In this document: positions 47,089 to 55,138 of the stretch, in pieces
How positions within the stretch are numbered: the first letter of the stretch is position 1
Layout of the letters: every line of letters starts with the position of its first letter
Source of the DNA: AP-15 sp963796155
Lineage (GTDB): Bacteria; Pseudomonadota; Alphaproteobacteria; ATCC43930; CGMCC-115725
NCBI GenBank assembly: GCA_963796155.1
Contig: CAWCKT010000010.1
Location: 72,841-136,840, forward strand
Length of the DNA: 64,000 nt
Reading direction: 5' to 3'
Program-made: the position numbers and the translations under genes
Notes under the pieces: generated by a model
The model's input: only the letters and a program-made list of their open reading frames with translations
Told to the model about the DNA's origin: nothing
Database searches by the model: none

Positions 47089-48048
47089 TCAGGCGGCGGT
47101 CTTGACCAGCTTGTGGATCACCCGCAGGCGCTTTGGCGGCGGGTCTTTCGAGAACCTCCCCCAGCTGCGGCCGGAAAGCTCGCCGACATAGATGTTGCCG
47201 TGCCCGTCGACCGCCATGCCGTGCGGCGAGGTGAACTGCCCCGGGGCGAGACCGGCATGCATCTTGCCGAGCCGCGCCAGCACCTTGCCTTTTGACGTAT
47301 GGATACTGACGCGCGGCCCGATATTGGGCCAATCCCGATTGATTTCGCCGGAGGGGCCGCCCTCACCGATATAGACGAGCGGGTCGGGGCCGCTCGCCAT
47401 GCACATGCCGTTTGGCCGATGCAAATTGTTCCACTGCGTCTCGAACTTGCCGTTGCCGTCAAACACCTGGACCCGGTGGTTCTCGCGGTCGGCGACATAG
47501 ACCCAGCCGTCGGGGTCGCAGCAGATGTTGTGCGGGACGTTGAACTGGCCGGGATCCGTGCCCGGCTCGCCCCATGAGAAGAGCAGCTTGCCGTCGGCGG
47601 TGTATTTGTGGATCCGGGCGTTGCCGTAGCCGTCGGAGACATAGAGCTCGCCCCGCGGCGACAACGCCGTGTGGGTGCAGCGGTGAAACGGCTCGCCGCT
47701 CATATAGGGCTTGGGCTTGCCGGGGACGCCGAGGGTCATCAGCACCTTGCCGTCGAGCGTGCATTTGCGCACCGTGTGGTCGCCGTCATCGGTCAGCCAG
47801 ATCGTGTCGTCCGGACCCATATGGACGCCGTGCGGACGGCGGAACACGCCTTCGCCCCAGGTGCGCAGCAGATTGCCTTCGGCGTCGAACACCGCGACCG
47901 GGTGCTCGCCACGGTTGAAGGCATAGACGCGATTTTGCCGGTCGACCCCGACTGCGGCGCAGTCGCCGAGCGTAATTTCCTCTGGTACCTTCGCCCAGTT
48001 CTCATGGACTTCGAAGGTGTACTCGCCGCTTCCGAGTTGCACCGCCAT
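47089..48048 (-). CDS. NHL-repeat six-bladed beta-propeller protein
   Basis: A 319-residue propeller with repeated blades: DGKLLFSWGEPGTDPGQFNV then PHNICCDPDGWVYVADRENH and RVQVFDGNGKF; ending GQFTSPHGMAVDGHGNIYVG. It belongs to the NHL / peptidylglycine-lyase-like group. No signal peptide is evident. In catabolic regions such proteins are lactonase-like or of unknown role. Confidence 0.85.
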   Translation of the reverse strand: MAVQLGSGEYTFEVHENWAKVPEEITLGDCAAVGVDRQNRVYAFNRGEHPVAVFDAEGNLLRTWGEGVFRRPHGVHMGPDDTIWLTDDGDHTVRKCTLDGKVLMTLGVPGKPKPYMSGEPFHRCTHTALSPRGELYVSDGYGNARIHKYTADGKLLFSWGEPGTDPGQFNVPHNICCDPDGWVYVADRENHRVQVFDGNGKFETQWNNLHRPNGMCMASGPDPLVYIGEGGPSGEINRDWPNIGPRVSIHTSKGKVLARLGKMHAGLAPGQFTSPHGMAVDGHGNIYVGELSGRSWGRFSKDPPPKRLRVIHKLVKTAA

Positions 48049-48210
48049 GCGTCCTCTCCTTCGAGCTCTGCTTTAAGCCGGGTGCTATCTTAGGTACGAA
48101 ACGCAAATCAGGCGAGCGCCCCACGCGGCTCATTATCTGTAGCACTGATAGTCAGTCGATCGTACGATGCCTGATCGACATCCTTGCTGAGGGAGCAAGA
48201 GGAGCCCGCG

Positions 48211-49359
48211 ATGCCAGAAAAGCTGATTTCCGGCGACAACCACATCGACCTCACCTATTTGCCGCCCGACCTGTGGTCGTCCGAGGTGCCCGCGAGGTGG
48301 AAGCTCCTGGCGCCCCGCGTCGAGGAGATGGAGGACGGCCTCCACTGGTTCGTCGAGGCGCAGGACAAGGGGATGTGGAACGGTATCGGCCCGGGATTCA
48401 TGAAATATCAGCGAGGGATGTTCGGCCATATCGACGAGATGAAAGATCTCGGCTTCGAATGGAGCTACAGCCGCGGCGCCAAGCCGCGCCCGACGACGCC
48501 GGAGTTGCGGCTTGCCGACCTCGACCGCGACGGGCTGTCCGCCGAGATCGTCTATGGCTGCCTGATGATCAACGATCTGATCGCCGACGCGCCGCTGCGC
48601 GCCTGGTCGGACAAGGTCTACAATGACTGGGTCGCCGATTTCGCCAAGCGGTCCGACCCCAACCGCGTCTTTCCGCTCGCAATTGTTCCCAATACCGACC
48701 CGGCCGAGGCCGCCGCCGAGGTCCGGCGCTGCGCCAAGCTGGGGCTGCGCGGCGGCGATCTCGCTTTCAAGCGGATGACCCCGCCGCTCTACACGGATCT
48801 GTGGTTCCCGCTGTGGGAGGCAGCGGCCGAGTGCCGCTTCCCGATATCGTTCCATTCAACCGGGTTCAAGGCGTTGCGCGCCCCCGATAACCCGGAACAG
48901 GAGCGGAAATACTTCACCCAATGGCGGCTGGTGCGCTCGGCTTTGTTCCAGCTCGACACGATGGAAGTATTGGTGTCGTTGCTGGCTTCGGGTGCGTGCG
49001 AGAAATACCCGGATTTCAATTTCGTGCTCGGCGAATCCGGAGTCACCTGGCTTCCCTATGTATTCGACCGGCTCGACACAGAATATGCCGACCGAGCAAA
49101 AGATCTCGGATTCAAGCTGAAGCCGAGCGACTATTTCCGCCGCCAGGGATACGTCACCTACCAGCAGGACCAGTACCTGGAGCCGATCATCCCGCTGATC
49201 GGCGAGGACAACATCATCTGGGGCGCCGACTATCCACACCCCGATTGCATCTGGCCCGACTCGCAGCGCGTCCTCGACAAGAACCTCGCGGCGATCTCGC
49301 CCAGCGTACGCCGCAAGATCACCAGCGAGAACGTGACTCGGCTCTACCACCTGCACTGA
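48211..49359 (+). CDS. Amidohydrolase family protein
   Basis: A 382-residue TIM-barrel amidohydrolase: KLISGDNHIDLTYLPPDLW with the metal motif, SADIV-like YGCLMINDLIADAP, then FHSTGFKALRA, GESGVTWLPYVFDRLD and IIWGADYPHPDCIWPDS with the catalytic Asp. Related enzymes decarboxylate or hydrolyse acids in aromatic or lactone breakdown. The ATG at 48211 follows GGAGCCCGCG; an upstream frame to 48184 is less likely. Confidence 0.85.
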   Translation: MPEKLISGDNHIDLTYLPPDLWSSEVPARWKLLAPRVEEMEDGLHWFVEAQDKGMWNGIGPGFMKYQRGMFGHIDEMKDLGFEWSYSRGAKPRPTTPELRLADLDRDGLSAEIVYGCLMINDLIADAPLRAWSDKVYNDWVADFAKRSDPNRVFPLAIVPNTDPAEAAAEVRRCAKLGLRGGDLAFKRMTPPLYTDLWFPLWEAAAECRFPISFHSTGFKALRAPDNPEQERKYFTQWRLVRSALFQLDTMEVLVSLLASGACEKYPDFNFVLGESGVTWLPYVFDRLDTEYADRAKDLGFKLKPSDYFRRQGYVTYQQDQYLEPIIPLIGEDNIIWGADYPHPDCIWPDSQRVLDKNLAAISPSVRRKITSENVTRLYHLH

Positions 49360-49395
49360 CGGCGCGGTTCACGAAACTCAGGCAAGCCGCATTAT

Positions 49396-49540
49396 TTACC
49401 CCTCTCCCCCGCCGGCCGGGGGAAAGGGCAGGGTGAGGGGGCCGACGAGCCCAGTTCGCGGCCCCGCCCACCTCACCCTCCCGTCGCCACGCGACGGGCC
49501 CCTCCCTCTCCCCCCAAAGGGCGGAGAGGGGCTGTTGTTG
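49396..49540. repeat. Cluster of G/C-rich palindromic repeats
   Basis: CCCCTCTCCCCC-GCCGGC-CGGGGGAAAGGG, then GTCGCCACGCGAC inside CCCTCC...GGGCCCCTCCC, and CTCTCCCCCC-AAAG-GGCGGAGAGGGG: three foldback units in 145 bases. They share the CTCCCC/GGGGAG character of the repeats at 4388 and 34262. They fill the gap between an amidohydrolase gene and a convergent DUF4242 gene and could act as a bidirectional terminator. Confidence 0.65.
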
Positions 49541-49565
49541 TGCGCGGGCGATAAGTTGGGTGACG

Positions 49566-49847
49566 CTAGTGGGTCTCGGTCGCCGTCGTCGGATCGATCA
49601 TCCGCCGAACTTCGGTGACCTTGTTCGCCGGGAACCCGCTGCGCCGGGCGTGCTCGTGGATGAGCGCCTCGTCTTGGGCGAGGTAGACGCAAAAGGTCTT
49701 GTCGGCGGCGACATAGCTCTCGACCCATTGGATGTCGGGACCGAGCTCCTTCAAGGTCGCGTTCGATTTCTGCGCGGCCTCCCGCAGCGCCTGCCGCTCG
49801 GCGCTGCCGATCGCCGGCAATTCACGTTCGATGATGAATTTGCGCAT
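49566..49847 (-). CDS. DUF4242 domain protein
   Basis: A 93-residue protein: MRKFIIERELPAIGSAERQ, LKELGPDIQWVESYVAADKT and FCVYLAQDEALIHEHARRSG with GFPANKVTEVRRMIDP, all DUF4242 hallmarks. Such proteins are small ferredoxin-like dimers of unknown function, some described as nickel-binding. ATG 49847 follows GGGGAG and is preferred over 49862. Downstream of the LLM gene at 49888-50949. Confidence 0.85.
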   Translation of the reverse strand: MRKFIIERELPAIGSAERQALREAAQKSNATLKELGPDIQWVESYVAADKTFCVYLAQDEALIHEHARRSGFPANKVTEVRRMIDPTTATETH

Positions 49848-49887
49848 GGGGCTCCCCTTCAATGATCGCGCCCCATACCAAACAGGA

Positions 49888-50949
49888 TTACCGCCCGGGG
49901 GTAAAGCGCGGCATCACCCGGTCGGCAAAGAGACGCATCGAGGCCTGTGCCGCGGCGAGCGGCATCATGTTGAAATTGACTTGCAGCGAGGCGTGCTCGA
50001 AGCCGCCGAACTCCTCCCGGCTGTGGGTAATCGCGGCGATGATCTCGTCCGGCGAGCCGACCCACGCCGCACCGCTCGCGATCTGATCGGCGGCCGTCGT
50101 CTCGCGCAGCTTGGCGATCATCCGGTCGTAGCCGGGATAATCCGCCGAGACGCGGCCGTCGAGCCAGTCGGCGGCGGCCTCGACCAGGGAACCCAGATAA
50201 GCGTCGAGCAACGGGCCGGCCACGGCGCGAGCGCGCGCCCCATCCTCGTCGCAAAACATGTGGAAGGCCAGCATGACCTCGCCCTCGCCAGGGTGGCCGG
50301 CCTCCTTCCAGGCCGCGCGGTAGGCGGTGAGCAGCGGGCGCATCATGGCGCCGGTCAGCGGGATCGCCATGACCGAATAGCCCATCCGGCCGGCAAAGAC
50401 GAAGGATTCGGCCGTGCTTTGCGCGGCGACGTAGAATTTCGGCCGCGGCTTCTGGGTCGGGCGCGGCAGCGATGTGGTGTTTTCGATCGTGTGGAAACGG
50501 CCGCGATGGGTCACGTTCTCGTGGGTCAGCAGCAACTCCACCTGTTCGAGGCCCTCGCGGAAGCGGGCCACCAATTCATCCGGTGAACGGCCGAACCGGC
50601 GAAACTCGTGCGGCAGAAAGGCGCGGGCGAAACCGACATCCAGCCGCCCATCGCTGATCGCGTCCAGCATGCCGATTTCGCCGGCAAGCTTGAGCGGGTG
50701 ATTGAAGACCGGCAGGACGGCCCCCGTTACCAGCCGCGCGCGGCGCGTGCGCTGGGCCGCAGCGGCGAGAAACAGCATCGGGTTGGGGCTGTACCCGCCA
50801 TAATAATGGAAATAATGCTCGACGATGCGGATGTGAGAGAAACCGAGTTTTTCGGATTCCTCCGCGAGATCGAGCGCGTCGCGAAAATAGTCCGCGCCGG
50901 ATTTCTGATCGGGTCGGACGTCGGGAAAAAACTGTAGGCCGAACTGCAT
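49888..50949 (-). CDS. LLM-class flavin-dependent oxidoreductase
   Basis: A 353-residue luciferase-like protein, MQFGLQFFPDVRPDQKSGAD, IRIVEHYFHYYGGYSPNPML and ARLVTGAVLPVFNHPLKLAG, then SDGRLDVGFARAFLPHEFRR. It is of a third subtype, unlike both LLM pairs nearby. An ATG 48 bases upstream exists, but MQFGLQFFP is the natural start. It is divergent from the LVIVD gene. Confidence 0.88.
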   Translation of the reverse strand: MQFGLQFFPDVRPDQKSGADYFRDALDLAEESEKLGFSHIRIVEHYFHYYGGYSPNPMLFLAAAAQRTRRARLVTGAVLPVFNHPLKLAGEIGMLDAISDGRLDVGFARAFLPHEFRRFGRSPDELVARFREGLEQVELLLTHENVTHRGRFHTIENTTSLPRPTQKPRPKFYVAAQSTAESFVFAGRMGYSVMAIPLTGAMMRPLLTAYRAAWKEAGHPGEGEVMLAFHMFCDEDGARARAVAGPLLDAYLGSLVEAAADWLDGRVSADYPGYDRMIAKLRETTAADQIASGAAWVGSPDEIIAAITHSREEFGGFEHASLQVNFNMMPLAAAQASMRLFADRVMPRFTPGR

Positions 50950-51072
50950 GGCACGCTCCGCGCTGGCCGAGGATAAGCGCGATGGACCAGCCGTCAACCT
51001 TCAAAGCAGCGCACTTGACGGTTACCCGTCGAGAGTGATTCGATCGGCGCTGATCAGCAGGAGACCTCAAAG

Positions 51073-52290
51073 ATGGCGGACACGGCGATTTGGAATTTCA
51101 AGCAGCTGGCACACCACGAGCTCGACGGGTTCGGCGGGATCGGCGAGGGCATGTCGATCCAGATCGCTAAGGACGGGCGCCGCATCCTGTGGCTCGCCCA
51201 CGAGAGCGCGCCGAAGAATTTCACCGCCGTCGACGTCAGCGATCCGCGCGCGCCGAAGCTGGTCGCGCGGGCCGACCTGCCGCAATCGCACATGCGCTCG
51301 AACTCGCTCGAGACGGTCGGCGACATCATGGCGGTCGCCTATCAGACGACGCGCCCCGGGCTGCAGCCCGCCGGCTTTGAGCTGTTCGACATCTCGGTGC
51401 CGGAGAACCCGCGGTCGATCACCTTTTTCGACTGCTCCGGCCCAAACTCGCGCGGCGTCCACCAACTGTGGTTTGCCGATGGGCAATACGTGCATATGAG
51501 TTCCGGCGCACCCGACTTTGTGCCGAGCCACCCCAAAGACGACCAGTTCTACCGGATCATCGACGTCAAGAACCCGTCAAAGCCGGTCGAGGTCGGCCGC
51601 TGGTGGCTGCCCGGGACGCGCGAAGGCGACAGCGCGCCGCCGCCGGTGCGCCACCCGGAGGGAGCCGATACCGGTTTTCGGCCGCACAATACCAATGTCT
51701 ATCCCGAGCGGCCGGACCGCGCCTATCTCGGCTATATCGACGGCGGGCTCGTCATCCTCGACATTGCCGATATGGCGCACCCGAAGATGGTGGCGCGCTG
51801 GGACTACCATCCGCCTTATCACGGCTTTACCCACACCGTGGTGCCGTTCTTCGACCGCAACTTATTGATCGTCAGCGACGAATGCGTCCGCATGGAGGGC
51901 GGCGACTGGCCCAAGCTCGTGTGGATCGTCGATGGACGGTTCGAGGCGAACCCGGTGCCGATTTCGACCTGCCCGCTGCCGCCGCTCGAAGCCTTTCAGC
52001 GCCGCGGCGGGCGCTATGGGGCGCATAACCTCTACGAGAATCTGCCGAAGCCCAACGCCTGGAAATCCGACCGTATCGTTCTCGGCACCTTTTTCAATGG
52101 CGGTTTGCGCGCTTATGACACGTCGAACCCCTATCAGCCGCAGGAGGTCGGCTATTTCGTCCCCGCACCCCCCGAGCGCGCGCCGACCGGGTCGATCCAG
52201 ATAAACGACGTCTTCGTCGACGAGCGCGCCGTCGTCTACACCGTCGATCGGCACGTCGGAGGGCTTTACACTCTTGAAATGGACTTCTGA
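51073..52290 (+). CDS. LVIVD-repeat beta-propeller protein
   Basis: A 405-residue protein made of repeats of the LVIVD type: NFTAVDVSDPRAPKLVARAD, GFELFDISVPENPRSITFFD, YRIIDVKNPSKPVEVGRWWL, GLVILDIADMAHPKMVARWD and LRAYDTSNPYQPQEVGYFVP. These form a propeller of unknown activity. No signal peptide is seen. The last 17 bases overlap the COG0523 GTPase gene, so both are probably translated together. Confidence 0.85.
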   Translation: MADTAIWNFKQLAHHELDGFGGIGEGMSIQIAKDGRRILWLAHESAPKNFTAVDVSDPRAPKLVARADLPQSHMRSNSLETVGDIMAVAYQTTRPGLQPAGFELFDISVPENPRSITFFDCSGPNSRGVHQLWFADGQYVHMSSGAPDFVPSHPKDDQFYRIIDVKNPSKPVEVGRWWLPGTREGDSAPPPVRHPEGADTGFRPHNTNVYPERPDRAYLGYIDGGLVILDIADMAHPKMVARWDYHPPYHGFTHTVVPFFDRNLLIVSDECVRMEGGDWPKLVWIVDGRFEANPVPISTCPLPPLEAFQRRGGRYGAHNLYENLPKPNAWKSDRIVLGTFFNGGLRAYDTSNPYQPQEVGYFVPAPPERAPTGSIQINDVFVDERAVVYTVDRHVGGLYTLEMDF

Positions 52291-53326
52291 CAGCGCTCCC
52301 GGGGCGCCCTTCGAGGGGCAGGACGCGCCGCTCTTCGGCCGGCGTCAGAAGCGCCCGCGCGGGCCGCGACTGCCTGTCGTCGTGGTGACCGGCTTTCTCG
52401 GCTCGGGCAAGACGACCCTGATCAAGGCGCTGCTCGCCAAGCCCGAAGGCGCCAGCACCGCCGTCGTCGTCAACGAATACGGCGAGATCGGCATCGATCA
52501 CGCGCTGTTGCGGTCGAGCAGCGATGTCACGGTCCTGCTCGGCAATGGCTGTCTCTGCTGCAATGTGCGCAGCGATTTGCAGGAAACCCTGCGCGAGCTC
52601 TTCGCCGACCGCTCCCGCGGCGCGGTGCCGAGCTTCGAGCGGGTCGTCATCGAAACCTCGGGGCTCGCCGACCCGGGCCCGGTCTTACAGACCTTTGCCA
52701 CCGATCGCGGCCTCGGCCGCGAATTCCACCTGCAGGCGCTGATCTGCGTCGTCGACGCCATCGCCGGCGCCAGCAATCTCGACCGGATGCCCGAGGCCCG
52801 ACAGCAGGTGGCTCTCGCCGACCGCATCGTCGTGACCAAGAGCGATCTCGCCGATCCCGGCACGACCGAGCGGCTGGTCGAACGGATCGCAGCGCTCAAC
52901 CCCGCCCCGGTCGGAATCGCCAGAAATGGCCAGATCGAGCCGTCCTTTCTGCTTGACGAGCCGCTTCCAGTGCGGCGCGGCTTCGCGCTGGGCGAGGCCG
53001 CGCACTCGCACGGGCTGCAGAGCTTTTCGCTCCTCTTCGAAAAGCCGTTCGGCTGGCCCGGTTTCGAGCAGGCGATGGCGGTGTTGATGGCGCTGCGCGG
53101 ACCCGATCTGTTGCGCGTCAAGGGCCTCGTCGCGATCGGCGAATGCCGTGGGCCCGTCATCGTTCATTTCGTCCAGCATGTCGCTCACCCTCCAGTCGAG
53201 CTCGAGGATTGGCCCGACGAGGATCGGCGATCGCGGCTGGTCTTCGTCACCCGAGGCCTCGCGCGCGAGGCCGTGGCGCAGCTCTTTGCCGCGGTCGCCA
53301 CAGTCGTCGCATCCGGTCGCGCATAA
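52274..53326 (+). CDS. COG0523 (CobW/YjiA-family) GTPase, metallochaperone
   Basis: A 350-residue G3E-family GTPase: P loop VVTGFLGSGKTTLIKALL, EYGEIGIDHALL (switch), metal-binding GNGCLCCNVRSDL (CxCC), TSGLADPGPVLQTF and base-specificity TKSDLADPG; a C-terminal CobW_C domain follows. These proteins deliver zinc, cobalt or nickel-type metals to target enzymes. Overlap with the LVIVD gene hints that the partner could be a metalloprotein or one of the amidohydrolases nearby. Confidence 0.88.
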   Translation: MKWTSDSAPGAPFEGQDAPLFGRRQKRPRGPRLPVVVVTGFLGSGKTTLIKALLAKPEGASTAVVVNEYGEIGIDHALLRSSSDVTVLLGNGCLCCNVRSDLQETLRELFADRSRGAVPSFERVVIETSGLADPGPVLQTFATDRGLGREFHLQALICVVDAIAGASNLDRMPEARQQVALADRIVVTKSDLADPGTTERLVERIAALNPAPVGIARNGQIEPSFLLDEPLPVRRGFALGEAAHSHGLQSFSLLFEKPFGWPGFEQAMAVLMALRGPDLLRVKGLVAIGECRGPVIVHFVQHVAHPPVELEDWPDEDRRSRLVFVTRGLAREAVAQLFAAVATVVASGRA

Positions 53327-53429
53327 ACGATAACTTCTCGAGCCAGGCTCTTGAGAGGCCGGCAAGGCGCTCGCCTGTGCTCCGGCGCTGGGCGACGCCG
53401 CTGTCTCGGATACTCAGCCTCCTGGGTAC

Positions 53430-53447
53430 TGTCGCAAATTTTTACAC
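53430..53447 (-). promoter_or_regulatory. Upstream activator-type motif, PEP-CTERM gene (site 1)
   Basis: TGTCGCAAATTTTTACAC; on the minus strand GTGTAAAAATTTGCGACA. A near copy (GTCGGTATTTTTTACA) occurs at 53542-53557 and another at 11244-11261. Placed about 200 bases upstream of the probable transcription start, it is where an enhancer-binding activator of sigma-54 would bind. From memory, TGTAAA...CGACA-type sites are linked to PEP-CTERM genes in PrsK/PrsR systems. Confidence 0.55.
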
Positions 53448-53541
53448 CCGCGCTATCGATGAAAATCATGATTTACTATAAAAATTCAATTATATCCAAG
53501 CCCAAGCTACCGGAGCGCTGACTATTTAGAGTGTCTGGACC

Positions 53542-53557
53542 GTCGGTATTTTTTACA
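53542..53557 (-). promoter_or_regulatory. Upstream activator-type motif, PEP-CTERM gene (site 2)
   Basis: GTCGGTATTTTTTACA (minus strand TGTAAAAAATACCGAC), 112 bases from site 1 and about 90 upstream of the predicted start of transcription. Same core as site 1, with T/A tract length kept. Confidence 0.55.
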
Positions 53558-53619
53558 GATTCGCCCGACGGCGATCGAGCCTGTTTCCTAACCTATTGAT
53601 TTACAATGGTAACTTCATT

Positions 53620-53634
53620 TGGCATGCGAATTGC
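53620..53634 (+). promoter_or_regulatory. Sigma-54 (-24/-12) promoter
   Basis: TGGCATGCGAATTGC: GG at 53621-53622 and GC at 53633-53634 with exactly 10 bases between, matching the TGGCAC-N5-TTGC consensus closely. Transcription would start near 53646, 28 bases before the PEP-CTERM start codon. Confidence 0.8.
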
Positions 53635-53673
53635 CTGAGAGAGTTCGTGGGACTCAGGATCGGAGTTACGGAG

Positions 53674-54354
53674 ATGAGTAGGAAGCTTCTAACCGCGGTG
53701 GCGCTGGCAGCCGGCCCGCTTTTATGGGCGTCAGGGGCGAACGCGGACGAGATCGGAATTTCGGGCGCGAGCGGTACGATAACCTTTACCAGCAACGGGA
53801 ACGGGACCCTCGACTTCTCGACAACTACCGGGTTTACAGCGACGGGGACTGCGACCTTCCAGGTCCCCACCGGCACTGTCAAAGACACCGGAAATGCATT
53901 GTTCAGCGCGTTTAGTGGCGCGACCGGCACGGAAAGTAGCGGCGTCTTTCCGATCAGCCCACCGGCGAGCGAGACCTTCAGCTACACGTCGACTACGGAT
54001 AGCGACAAATTGACCGGCACCATCTCGTGGCTCGGCATCAAGGATGGCAGCGACTCGCCGTCGTTTGACCAAGACTCCGTACTAACTGTCACGAGCAGCA
54101 GTGGAGATGCGGCGTTTACGGCGGACTTCCCGGTCGGAGGAACGGCCCAGATCGACTTCACCGTCTCGCTCCCGGCAGGCACGAGCCTGACAGCTCTGGC
54201 CGCAGAGACGAGAGGAAGCACGCTAACCGGGTCGTTTTCGTCTGGCGAGGTCGTCCCAACACCACCAATTCCTGAGCCGGCCTCGCTGACCCTTCTCGGC
54301 TCGGCGCTCGTCGCTTTGGGTTGGCGCGGCCGTCGCCGCCGCAAGGCTGTGTAA
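53674..54354 (+). CDS. PEP-CTERM sorting-domain protein
   Basis: A 226-residue exported protein: signal peptide MSRKLLTAVALAAGPLLWAS with cleavage near ANA-D, a Thr/Ser/Gly-rich, mostly beta body with low-complexity sequence (GTLDFSTTTGFTATGTATFQ), and a C-terminal sorting signal PIPEPASLTLLGSALVALGW followed by RGRRRRKA. The signal should be recognised by an exosortase at the inner membrane and the protein released to the surface or matrix. No exosortase gene is in the window. ATG 53674 has GGAG directly upstream (53661-53672). Controlled by the sigma-54 promoter above. Confidence 0.9.
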   Translation: MSRKLLTAVALAAGPLLWASGANADEIGISGASGTITFTSNGNGTLDFSTTTGFTATGTATFQVPTGTVKDTGNALFSAFSGATGTESSGVFPISPPASETFSYTSTTDSDKLTGTISWLGIKDGSDSPSFDQDSVLTVTSSSGDAAFTADFPVGGTAQIDFTVSLPAGTSLTALAAETRGSTLTGSFSSGEVVPTPPIPEPASLTLLGSALVALGWRGRRRRKAV

Positions 54355-54399
54355 AGAAGTCTGACACTCTCAAGTTCCGGCGGCGCCTGTGGGCGCCGC

Positions 54400-54850
54400 C
54401 TTCCTTTTGACATACACTCGTAGCGATCCGTCGGTAGCTGTCAGGAACTGGATGAGGTTCGTGTCCGTCACTGCGTCATTGTGCTTCCAGCCATGGACGA
54501 ACACGACCATGCAAAGGTCGCGATATTGGGCTTCCGCCTCGATCCGATTGAACAATGTAGTGATCTGATCACGGATATACGGCTTTCCCTGATCATCGAA
54601 CTCGACAAAGCCCAACAAGAAAGATTGACCGGGATAGCCTTGCACGCGATGTTCTTCCAACGAAAACGAATAAGAAGCGCAGCTCGAGCCATTATCGCCG
54701 GATGGCACAACGCACGCATTCGTGCGGTCGCGGATCGGAGCATTCGGTTGACACGCCGTGAGGCGAGCGCGACGACGGCCGAGAAGCCGAGGACCGCCGG
54801 AGGACCTATGTCGGCTCGTCCTGCTATTGGTAGAATACGGCGAGCCAAAC
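54400..54850 (-). pseudogene. Broken lipoprotein-type alpha/beta hydrolase, N-terminal part
   Basis: The minus strand reads VLGFSAVVALAS in one frame, then CQPNAPIRDRTNACVVPSGD and SYSFSLEEHRVQGYPGQSFL in another, and MVVFVHGWKHNDAVTDTNLIQF before ending in unrelated sequence. It looks like a lipoprotein signal with its cysteine and the first part of an alpha/beta hydrolase with the HGW oxyanion motif. A frameshift separates the signal from the body, and the nucleophile and the rest are missing. Confidence 0.55.
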
Positions 54851-55138
54851 CGTGGGAATAGCGGGGTCGGTCCAGTCGATCCGGTGGCGGCGGTGCGGAG
54901 CGATATCGACCCAATCGCCGGGACCAAGGGACCGGGCCTCGATCTCGTCGGCGAAGCGTAACCCCGCGGCGCCGGTGACGAGCAGCACCCACTCTCCTTC
55001 CGCCTGATCGTACCAGAACCCGGGCGGGCTCGCCTGACCGTGCGAAACGATCCGTTCGATGCGTAGACCGGGCCGGGTCAACAGCGTATCGACTGGTTCT
55101 GTCGCCGCCGCATCGGGAAGCGGAGAGAGCAGGTTCAC
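54824..55138 (-). CDS. Cupin-domain protein
   Basis: A 104-residue small cupin: LTRPGLRIERIVSHGQASPP with a metal-ligand His, FWYDQAEGEWVLLVTGAAGL (Glu) and DWVDIAPHRRHRIDWTDPAI (His). Such proteins are single-barrel enzymes or metal binders of unknown role. GTG 55138 overlaps the glycerol kinase stop (GTGA), so the two genes are coupled. Confidence 0.8.
   Translation of the reverse strand: MNLLSPLPDAAATEPVDTLLTRPGLRIERIVSHGQASPPGFWYDQAEGEWVLLVTGAAGLRFADEIEARSLGPGDWVDIAPHRRHRIDWTDPAIPTVWLAVFYQ

Noticed and set aside
53620..53634. Considered a palindromic TGGCATGC operator
   Set aside because: The exact GG-N10-GC spacing and consensus fit a sigma-54 promoter better than a repressor site.
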